Both the position numbers and the translations under genes were made by a program. Shown piece by piece: positions 11,001 to 23,000 of a stretch of 64,000 nt of DNA. Positions within the stretch are counted from its first letter, which is position 1; the number at the start of each line of letters is the position of its first letter. The notes below the pieces were generated by a model. The model did no database searches. It was not told where the DNA came from and saw only the letters and a list, made by a program, of their open reading frames with translations. The DNA comes from Allacma fusca (Eukaryota; Arthropoda; Collembola; Symphypleona; Sminthuridae), in NCBI GenBank assembly GCA_947179485.1, contig OX359246.1, positions 49,207,632 through 49,271,631 on the forward strand. Reading direction: 5' to 3'.

Positions 11001-14000
11001 TTGTATTTTTCTGTCAGGGCTGTGCAATTTATTCGCAGAAAATACAGTAATACAGAACAAATTACAAAATCCAAGATACAGGAGCATTTAATCCAAACTG
11101 CAAACTACAAAATCTGCCCCGCAGACAAAACACAAAATACTTTAATGCAGTACATTGTCTCGAAATACGAACTACCAAATGTATTTGAAAAGCCATTTAA
11201 GTGCTTTTAGTGCTTTCATTTTAGTGTGTGCTTGTGCTTGGCAGCTCAGGGTTTTTGTATTCGTGCTTGCAATAACTTTTAAACAAACACGACGATTTGT
11301 TGAAATGTTATTAATGAGGAAGGTTTGAATTTTATGCAAGATCATGTAGGATTGTCTTAGTCAGCTAAAATACAAAATGCAAAACATTAAAGCCTCACAA
11401 AGCAGCAAATATGGACTACAAAATGCATCCATCCCTTGAAATTGCAAGCTACAGAACACGGATGTATTTTAAATGCGTATTTTGAACAATTCTGATTTCT
11501 ATAAAACTATTTTTGAAGGGGAAATTCGGCCAGTTTTCCAGTCTGAAAAGATTTTTTCTGGAAACTTGTATATAGATATTAGATTGGTACAAAATCATAC
11601 TGAATCTATTAGGGGGCACTTAGGTGATGGCCGGAAAAATAGTGGAAAAAATCCAGTCTTTCTTGTCAATTGTAAGTTAACCGCTAATTGAACTTGCAAG
11701 TTCGGTTCAGTTGCGGTTGTTTTACACAAGGCAATTTAAATTTTCGGTGCAAGTGCGATTTCTGTCTACTTAAATTGCAATTACAAAAGCAATAAATACT
11801 CGCAATTAGCGGTTAAGCACAGCGAAAATTGCAAGAAATTCAATTGCAGTTACAAGTGTTTGCATTTGCACTGCAAAAAGTTGCAATTTTAAAAAGTCCA
11901 TATCAATTTAATTGCAACTTACAAACGTTTCGCATTTCAGCGCAAAATTTCACAAAATGCCTCAATAGGTCATTCGGCTCTAATATCTGTAATGTACATA
12001 GTATAAGTCCATCACTTATCTCCGAGAAAAAGCAGTCATCTCTTCAAATCTTCCCAAAATGCATAAAATGACCATGTACTACCTGTAGAATGGTACTGTA
12101 TTGGTACAAGCCATGTTTACCCGGGGGTGACGGTGGAGGTCAGTTGAGAGGTCATACACGCGGGCCACTTTTTAGCCTAAACTGTTCGACAGATTTCAAC
12201 CAAATTTGCACAGAAGGTGGTCCTAGTAGAGTTTTCGAGAGGCCTTTGAAATGGAGTCGATCGGCTGACCAGTTTGACCTGGTAGGGTCAAACGTACGGG
12301 TATGCTACTTGACCTGGGGATTTAACATGTAGAAATTTAAGTTGGACCTGGCATTTGTCAATTCTGAAAATGCTTTGTAACCATCTGAACCCGTCTTACC
12401 ATCCCTACTTGTGGCTCACTCTAGACTTATCTATAAAAATATCATATGGTTTTTAAGAACAGTAGTTCTGTGTTCTGAAGGCTTCATTAGGAAAAAACCA
12501 AGGTTTTAAATCTGGAAGTTAGGTCCGACAGTGATCAAAATATGTGTCTGTATGGTCATATGATCAAGGTATTTCTGGGAATATAATTTTGGTTCTTTTT
12601 TGTAGGGGCCTTTGTCGTGTGGAACATTTTGCAGAACTTAACACACTTATTCGGACATTTAAACCCGGCCCAGACAGTTTTTTCTACGTTTTGGGTTATA
12701 ACCCGGAGACACGCAGGCTGGCTTCCACACAGGGCGAAATACGGGTTGGCCCGTCACATCAGGTAAATTGAAATTTGATTGCTCAAATTTTTACTGTATC
12801 CCGTGTAAAATGCCATGCCTAATGCATACTTACTAAATTAATATGGTATTAGTCTGATGACTAGGAATATCAAGGAGGTCGTGTGCTTAGATCAATGTGA
12901 ACAGTTATTTTTTGTAAACCATAAGGCACGTCTTCCTGAACTTCAAGTTGGTGTCCCTGTTTGTACTGAAGATTGGGAAGAATTATGTTGGCGCCCAGGT
13001 GTTACGGTGGATGCGGACTTGGTAATGTTCCTGAGAGCAGCAAGGTCTATGGCGGCTTTTGCTGGTATGTGTGATGGCGGTTCTCCTGACGATGGGTGTT
13101 TAGCTGCTTCTAGAGATGATACTACCATAAATGCACTTTCTGTAGTAAGTTTCTAGCGGTGAATATACTTTAATTTATCCAGGCAGGTGTACAATTATTA
13201 CATAGCATGTGTGGCTAATAATTTGCTTGTGTTATAACACCATCTATTTTCGTGTAGCTTCACGATTCCGGTTATGATCCAGGCCGTGCTTTGCAAGCTT
13301 TAGTTAAGTGTCCAGTTCCTAAAGGAATCGATAAAAAGTGGTCAGAAGAAGAAACGGTGAGGACATATGACTAGCATTGATTTAATCATGTTTATTTGTA
13401 ACGTTTTTTAAGAGCTGTGTGAAAGCACTACCTAACTTCTTTGTAGTGGTACAAATTTTTTTATATGAGTATGCATCATTATTATGTTGAATATTTGTGT
13501 GAAATATATACATACATACTCTGATAAAAAGTTCAATTTTTTGATTAGCAGTAAACTTTTACTCGTGATTATCGTTATGAATTGCGTGTTTTAGAAACGA
13601 TTTGTAAAAGGACTCAGACAATACGGAAAAAATTTTTTCCGGATCCGCAAAGAGTTGCTGCCTCATAAAGAAACGGGTGAACTAGTTGAATTTTATTATC
13701 TGTGGAAAAAGACCCCAGGTGCCGTTCCGAGTCGAACCCATCGACGTCACCGAAGACAGAGTGTTCTTCGTCGCATTCGTGCTCCCCGGAATTCCCGTAA
13801 TAATAAGGAAGAACCTGGTATGGCTCTATTAAAAATTGACTCAATTATAGTTTGGCAAAAAGTAAGAAAAAGCCTAAGGGGGATATTTGCGAAATGATAG
13901 CGTAAAAGTATTTCGATATTTTCCAGAGTTTCAGTTATTGTAACAGTGATTTGCAAGTCTAGGTCAAGCATTTCGAGGTACAACTTCTGGTCAAGTAATT

Positions 14001-17000
14001 TGAAAATGTTTGGTTTAGAATTGTAAAGTATCATACAGGTTTGGTTTGGATTTTAGCGTACCGAAATGGTGAATGGTTTTTCTATAACTTATTTTGGCAA
14101 CTTATTTCAGTCTTGAAAGTTTAGATAATTTTAGAAAGCCCTTGCATTAGGTTTCGTATTATTCAGTCTTACGGTAACCAAGTCTTTATGAATAATAATA
14201 CCTGCGAAAATACACATTGATAATTTTCCGCTCAGCATATTTTAATGGTCGTTGAAATTTTCAGGAGATTTAAGTTCCGCAAGTGAAGACGATAATTCTG
14301 AGGAGGATTCTGATTCGCGTGATCTCAGTGGCTACCACTGTAGACACTGCTTCTCCACAAGTATGAAAATTAGCCTTATTTATGAATATGAATATCGTCG
14401 ATAAAAACGCCGAATGAAGTTTTGAGAAACGATGAAACGAAATGATTATTCTCTCAAGTTTCTAAAAGAAGTAAACCAAAAAGTCATTTAGTGTTTTTGT
14501 TTGGTTTGCTGCATTTGTTGTTTAGCCTCGAAGGATTGGCACCATGCAGGGAAGGAGAAAGCCCTGTTGTGTACAGACTGTCGATTACATTTTAAGAAAT
14601 ACGGTGACCTTCCCACACTGGATGGACCCAAAGATCCTCCCTATTTATTCCGACCTGTTGTACATGATGATGAGGGTCGTATCCGTACCCGAACACGAAC
14701 CAAAGAATTGGTAAATTCGCCACCAAATGTAATTAAACAAAACTCAATTATTTCAGTACTTCGTCGTACCTTTTATTTTCCGACTATTTTTAGTTATTTC
14801 GTTATTTCTTTATTTCTTGACCAATCAATATGCCAAACTTTCCAACGTTAATATAATACTGAGTTTAATGTATGTGTGTAGATGAAAATATCATAATTTT
14901 CGAATTCCTCTCTTTTTGGGTAAAGGATGATAAAAAATAACAGGTTTTAAAGTTATCGACATTTGCAGATTTTAAGGTTATGGATAGTAGATTATTAAAG
15001 CGAAGCGCTTTTGTAAAATGAATCGCTTTTGATTTTGTCCCACGAAAGGCTCCCACACGGTACGAGTTACAACGACCGGACCAGTGGCAAACGACCTGTT
15101 GGGTCCTGGACTATGGCATAACGCCTTTACTTTTTTAATTTTCGAAAATTCCCCGAATTCACGTAAAAATCTGATTTAACCGCACAAACGAATTCCTTGA
15201 TCACTAAAATCTTGAAAAATATCTTCCCCGCCACAAAATTCGAAATTTCGTAAAATTTCGAAAAAAAACTTCGAATTGACTTGAAAACCTGGTTTAACCA
15301 TTCATCGATTGCAGGTTTTGGATTTTTTTAGGTTATGTATAGTAGCGAGTTTTTGGGTAATTCAAAGAAGGAACTATTCAGCTAACGAATAAGGAAAGAG
15401 AGTTATTCAGAATAAAGAATGGAAAATCTTTTGGTATAAGAATAGCTCGAACTTCATCCGGGTATGGAAAGTATTCCAAAGCCACAACGGACTAAAAGTA
15501 TGATTTGCCAAATAAATAATTTAGCAACTACTTAGGTACAATGTTTTTTGTATTGGAGACCTTACAAATAGGATCAACCAGAACATTTCACCATCTCTGA
15601 ATTTGAAATAAATGCATACTAAATCTATTAGGCGGTACTAAGGGGATGGCCGGAAAAATAGTGAAAAAAATCTGAATTCGCTACCCCAGGTTGGGGGGAG
15701 TCGCGAAGTTCGATGGTGGTCATGGCCGTAACTCAGCAACGGTTGGTCCGATTTTGTTAAAATTTGGTATACAGCTTCCTTATATGATTCTAATAGGTGT
15801 CCGTGCTCTCAGAAATCCGAAAATCCGAATTTTAGATTTCCCGGGTATTTTCGGTTTTTTCGGATTTTGGCACTTTCGTAGTAATGGACCTCCCTTAAAT
15901 GCCTTAAGATATCGCCATATCAAATTTCAATCGATTCCAACCACTATTGTGCATGCAATTATTCAGGACCAATATATGGAAAGTGGTCATAGCTGTATCT
16001 CAGAAATTCGGGGTTTGAATCGATCGAAATTTGATATGGCGATCTCTTAAGGCATTTCAGAGAGGTCCATTACTACGAAAGTGCCAAAATCCGAAAAAAC
16101 CGAAAATACCCGGGAAATCTAAAATTCGGATTTTCGGATTTCTGAGAGCACGGACCCCTATTAGAATCATATTAGGAAGCTGTATACCAAATTTTAACAA
16201 AATCGGAGATAGATTTAGTATGAATTTATTTCAAATTCAGAGATGGTGAAATGTTCTGGTTGATCCTATTTGTAAGGTCTCAATACTACATTTTTGGCTA
16301 ATACGGATTCACTCCATACTCCCCAGTTTTTAACCCCATTTGCAGTAATTCGTTAGAAACTTTTTCCAAGCATTTTTAAATCTTCGCACTTCCTCCTTAT
16401 ATTGGTTTCTGAGTACCAATTATGACAGGCTAACAAGGCTGTTTATGCACCTTCTTTAAATCTAGAAGCAAAATTACTAGACTATACATTGAATATTTTC
16501 TTCTATTGACCATTCGTTTTGTGCAATTCGTTTTTCCCCGCTAGCCGATAGAAGGGCCAGTGATAAAAAATGTACAGTGTCCCAATTTTGAATAAATAAT
16601 TGCTCATAAACTCCAGAGATATGCAGTCATTGAGACCGCGAAGCCTCGAGTTAAATCTCTCTTTAATGGTCTAATTCTGATTTACAAGCCTCTTGTGAGA
16701 GCGAATGAGACCGGTTTTGACAGCTTGCCCGAAGCGCTTGAAATCTCCCCATCGAGGTTAACCTGAGAGTTTGTTCTCTAATCGTGGACAATTAGGGGTA
16801 TCAATCGTTCATAGTGACAACTTTCAATGTTGGTGCAGTGTGAAACTACAAACAGTTTCATTCATTCATTGCCCACTAGCCTCAATCTGTCTATGTGATC
16901 CTCTTTTTAGTACTGTGTGATCCCCATTGGAGTTCTTTCTGTATAAAATTGAAAAATTTCCAAATGTTGTGACTCCAAACCGGTGTACGGCCTACTGGTC

Positions 17001-20000
17001 ATCTCAAATTTGGTTTCGTTCTGTCCCAAGGGTGTGTCGAATTTTATGACATTGGTGTTTTTGGAATATAGTTTTATTAAAATTATAGTTAGTTTCTATA
17101 TCCTACTATTTCTCCTATTATGTTAGTAGCCACCGAGAATTACTAGAATAAGTATTATTTGTGTAGTCTCAAAGCAGAAGACATTGTTACGATGAACTCA
17201 TTCCAGTGCTCATGTAACCCTTATTTGTTATGCATCTAAAGAGTAACGCAAGAAGCCGACCAAAGAGAGGAAGTGGAACAAGTACACCGGAACCGGAGAT
17301 GAAAATCTCAGGGAGGAAATCTCCTGGGGCAGCCAGTAGCACGTCGTCATCCAGTGATAAAAGCAAGAATAAGGTAATAAACTAACTTGGTGGGTTTTAA
17401 TGCCGCCATTAAACATCTGTTCATTTTCAGACTTTAAAACTGCTCTTCCCACCCAAATTACTTTTCAAAATTACAATTCAGTCAAACCTCTTTATAGTCA
17501 CATCGCAGGGGATCGTATATAAAAGTTGACTATAGAGAACATTGACTACTGAGTAGTCAATTCGTTAACAATACAGTATACGGGAGATTCGCTGGGGTCA
17601 AATTATTTTATGACTATAGAGAGAAGTTACTTATAGCGGTAGTGACTATAAAGAGGTTTGACTGTATATTACAGTGTACTTATGCAAAATCTGCGCGTTA
17701 AGTTTTTCCATAGTAGGTAGGAAGTATCAATTGACAGTTTGTTGTTAAAGGATTTTTTTTATTTAAACAACATGTGTCAGTCACTGTTGTTGAAAATTTT
17801 CATTTTTATTGAACCAATTACTATTTTGTTTTCTGATTTTTAGTTGAAAGTTTGTTTGTTCATTAAATTCCAGTCGAATGCTGCAAGCCCTGCACCGCGA
17901 GCTCGGAAGCGAGGGAAAGATGCGGAAAGTGGCAAAAGCTCCAACAGGAAGAAGCTCAAGGAAGATAGACCAGAGGTGAAGCTATTGATTTTGTAATTTA
18001 TGTGAATCTTGTTCAAGAATCATGAATTTTTTTGGCATTCTTAGTTACTAATTGAGAATGCCAAAATTAACGGTTTTCAAAATTCATTCATATTTTAATA
18101 ATGTCATTATTTTTCAGAGTCCATCAGGGAGCTCAGTTGAAAGCTCTCTGGATGAAGACAACGAAAATGAGACGAATGATTTGGATAATGACAACGAAGA
18201 AATTGTCGATAATGAGAATTCCAGTTCGCGAACTTCATCACCCTTGCCGGAATCAGAATCTTTGGCCCTGTCTATGGACACAGCCCCGACTGGTTCTGAA
18301 AGCCCTATTTTAGGAACTACAGCGGCAACGAGACTGGTTGTTCCTGAACCAAAGAGACCTGGTGAAATTCCAGGGCCCGAACTTTGCCCCATTCCTCTAG
18401 AAGTTCCACCGGCTACTAGTGAAACTCCAAACCCCGTCGTGAATGTACTTAATAGCAGTAATAATAATACTTCAATGAATGCCTACAATAATTCAAGTAA
18501 TTCTACTGTGTCAGACGATGTTCAATCGAAAAGAAACATTGAAATTGCATCATTGAATGAAGGAGACAATGACTCAACTAGTAATAATATTAGTGGCATA
18601 GCTACTTCTGTGACCTCAACGACACCTGCTACAGCTGCTGAAGGTAGTATAGTTGGACCATCGTTTTTATGCGTGACTAATATTAATGCTAAAATGGTGG
18701 ATGGATCGATGACGAATACTGCTTCAGTGAATGGAATAAGCGTTGTTACCACTGAACCTTCAGTGGATCTCGTCAGTTTAAATGAAATGTCTTCGTTGAC
18801 CCCCACTTCTGCCTCCTCAAGTAATGCAACGCCCTCCACACTTGTTATTGGAGATGAAAGTGCTTCTGTGGGGAAAACAGAAGGAAGTTCTGGTCTGGTG
18901 ACACCATCGAATATAGGGAGTAGTATTGTCAACAACGTGACAAATGTGCCAGAAAATAGAATTGATGCAATGTTCCCCCAAGTTTCCTCGCAATCACATG
19001 ACATGAAGCCTTCGGTAGGCCTTGTACATTTAGAAAGTGTTGTGGATATGACTAGTACAGCCCCAAATACGAGCAATACAAATTTGATTAGTAATAATGT
19101 TAATAATCCGACAATTGGTGTAATCATGGCTGCAAATCAGGGACGAACGAAATCGCCTCTGATGGTGGTCAAAGTGGAAAGTAACAGTAGTACAAGTTTA
19201 ACCTTAGATGAGAATAATGAGAACAAAAAGAGTTTGAATCTAATGAAACAAGAGTATAAGGAAGAATTGTCTAGTAGTACCCACACCTGTTTGGGTAATG
19301 CGAACCAGTCATCATCACTGCCTCCTAATACTAATAATTTGCCAATTTCCTTGAATATACCCCATCGACCCATGTTTAATGAGTTGAATCTTCAGATGCC
19401 TAGAGTCTCCATGCCCGTAAGAAATGATGAGGATTCCATGCACCCACTAATTAAAATTAAGGATGAGAAATCTCTCATGTCTCCTGTCGAAGATCTCAAA
19501 CCACACCTTGGTTCTAGTATTCCTGGAATGGGATTGGAAAGTGCGAATCTGTCGGGGCACCCAACCTTATGTTCTGCATCAAGTAGCCTAATGCCCGTTT
19601 CAGGTTTAGTTACAACATCCACACCCTCTTCTGCAGCACCCTCAATTTCAATATCTGCAGTACCCACTGCATTGAGCTTGGAACCTTCCCGGGAGATGCC
19701 AATTCACTCTGCCCATCTCCATATTCATGGCCATCCTGGCTTCAATGTGCCTGTACCAAAAAGTTCACCGCATGCCCTTCATCATAGTATTTTGCATCAT
19801 ACGCACTCCTCCGTGTCCCCTTCCTCCTCGTCCGCCGCAGCGTCTTCTGCCGATGCCGTCATTTCCTCCGCGGCTATCTCCGGACCGAATCACCTCGCTT
19901 CCCATAGTCCTCATCTAGGGCTGACCAACTTAGGTGGACATGGAAGTGTTCTCGGAGGTCCACCAGCACTTTCTATGAACTCAGCTCTTCCAATGTCACA

Positions 20001-23000
20001 TTCACGGGATGACTCGAACGCTGTTGTGTCTTCCTTGTCGGAATCATCCATCTATTCTAGTCCCATGGGAAGATTCTACCCGCATGCCATGATGGGAATG
20101 CCTGATTCCACCCTCCCACCTGTAGGCAATGTACCTGATGCTAAGGTATCCGAATTAATTCCAAATCCATTACAGTCTCTACGAGAAGTTAAAGTGCCCG
20201 GATATCCTGCATTTGATACAACTCCTATGTCCTCCGGCGGCCCCCCACCTTCTCAGCAAGGCACTATACCCTCATCTTCTGCTGTCTCCGCATCCACCTC
20301 CATGTCATCCTATTCCGTCGTTCCTCATCCAGATAAATTACGCAGAGAGTCTCATGAAAATCTTGAGAAGGATCCAAGAGAACAACAGCATCAGCTTCGA
20401 GATAGAGTCCGGGAGAGGGATGATCGGGAGATTCGAGATCGTGAGCGAGAAAATCGAGATCGCGAGAATCGAGAGAGGGAAAGGGAGAGAGAGCGAGACA
20501 GAGATGTGAGGGAGAGAGATGCAAAAGAGCGGGAACGTTCCACCAAATCGTCCCCGAGTTTAGACCCCAAAGGTCAACCACCACCATTAGGTGCACCGTC
20601 TGGTCCTGTCCCACCTTCCATGGGTTCTGCTACCATGACGACCCCAGCGGGACCGCAAGGCCCCATCCCTCATCCCAATATTCACTTGCCGCCCACATCT
20701 GGCGGGCCATTCCCCCCCGGACCGTTTCACCCTCATTCTCATGGGCATCCTCATGCTCACCCTCATCCTCTATATCACCATTATCCGTACGGTCCTTATT
20801 TCTCCCCGTACCCTTTCCCCCATTATGCCCCACCCCCCCAACAACCACCGAGACCAGTTGGAAACATGCAAGGGATCAATCAGGGTGCGAGACCACCATC
20901 CCCAGCGCATAATCCTAATTCTGGCCAATCTGGTCAGCAATCTTCTTCTCAGCAGCAACAGCAATCATCCAAGTTATCATCTGGGCTTTCTGAATCTTCC
21001 TCACACGGTCATAGTCACCATCATGGTAGCAAATCAGGGTCAGGCAGTTCTAGTTCAAGTAAACATTCTTCGTCTAGCTCCAGAGAGAATAGTGGGAACT
21101 CTAAAGGAGAATTTCAGCAGCATGGAAGTCACCACAGATTACATGGTGTCCCTGCTTCCCAACCATCACATTCGGAACAAATAATGGATAATCATGATCT
21201 GCATCAACAAGAGCTGGATGAGCCAGAACAGATTCCTAGTCCACATGGAGTTCCTAGAGGACCGAGCCCTGAGCCCAAAGTTGATGATATGGAGTGTCAT
21301 CGAAGTCAAAGTGCAATTTTTCTTCGCCATTGGAATCGAGGTGATTTTAATTCCTGTGCCAGGACAGACATGACGTTTAAACCCGTTCCTGACTCAAAAT
21401 TAGCCCGAAAACGAGAGGAAAGAATGCGGAAACAAGCTGAGAAGGAAAGGGAAGAGCGAGAGCGACTCGCTCAAGCAAGGAAACAAGTTGCTACCCCTGA
21501 AACCAATTCGAAGAGAGAAACTCCAAAACCTGGAAGTTCTGGGAATGCCTTGGGTCCACCAGGGATGATGGATCCATCTCTTGTCAACCAGCAATATGAT
21601 AGGTTTACACCCAGACCAGGTGGATTTGCTGACACTCCCGCTTTAAGACAGCTAAGTGAATATGCAAGGCCTCACACAGGATTTTCACCTGGTGGAGGTT
21701 TGCGTCCTGGACCAAGTGGCATGCTACCGCCCCACCCTTTAGAGCAAATGTTGGGACCATCTTATCAAATCGGGTTATATGGACCGGGGGCCCGAGAGAG
21801 ATTAGAAATTGAAGCTTTTGAGAAACGGGAGAGAGAAATTCGAGAAATTCGAGAGCGAGAATTGTCGGATCGGTTGAAGGAAGAATTTTTAAGGGGAGTG
21901 CCACCTGGACCAGGGCATCCACAGTCTGGGCCCGGTGGTCCACCTGGTGGACCACCACGTATGCCTAACCCCTTGGACCCACATTGGTTAGATGTGCATC
22001 GTCGCTTTGGACCAATTGGACCCTCTGGACCTACGATTGGTGGGTTGCATCAATCATCTTTTGGGCTTTACCCCCCAAGCGGTCCTCAGTCTACTCTAAG
22101 CCCCCTGGAAAGAGAACGACTAGAGAGACTAGGTTAGGCAAATCTTGTCGAGTTTTTATATTTTAATTTGTAAAGTAGTCTTTGCTCGCTAATCGATAGA
22201 AGTATTAGTAATTCCGAACTGACCACTCCTGAAATTCGTATAGGTATTCCAACATCTATGGGTTTACAAATGCCAAACGATGCTCTTACTGAAAGGTTAC
22301 ATGCTGAAAGACTGGCTATGGATATGCGACTACAGCTTGCAGGTATCTGATGTTCGCAGTAAAATGTCAATTTTTGGGTTTTGGGGTTTTACTCGAGTGT
22401 TTATTCTGTTTCAAATCAATGCAGCAGGTCAAATTCCTGGCTATCCTGGTATGGATCCTCTTCTTCATCCAGGTTCTGGTGCTTATCAAAGAACTCCTAC
22501 TCTCATCCCTCCTCGTGAAGCTCTTGGACTTCATCCTGATATACTTGGGCGGCCTTACCCTCCGGACCTTGCTCATCATGTAACACTGTTTTCAAAAGTA
22601 ATTATACATCGGTTTATAAGTAATATCCTGTGCGAGAAATTTATACTTGGTTTGGATTTTTCAGCTGAATGCTCATGAGCAGCTTCAGCGTCAACTGCTT
22701 TTGGACCGCGAAAGATCTTTTCCACAGCATTCAGGTGGCCCACCCGGTTTAGGACCACATCCCTCGTTTTTGGCCCAGCAGGAGGAATATCTACGGTATA
22801 TGAATATGATGACGAAATAATTTTATTAAATTTGAAGTATCTCTCTTTACAAAATTACTCATTAGCTACTATAAGCTAAAGTAGCTAATAGCAATATGCA
22901 CATTATCTTTTAACAGTTAGTGTTAAATTTAGAACATAAGCTTTGGCGTGCGTAAGCGTGCGACAAGTAATGATATAACTATTATCTTCTATTCTTGATT

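Noticed and set aside
15691..16249. 119- and 72-codon open frames
   Set aside because: They fall on the two arms and the loop of the fold-back and partly mirror each other.
18522..19127. 201-codon antisense open frame
   Set aside because: Lies wholly within the long Atrophin coding exon on the opposite strand and has no recognisable similarity.
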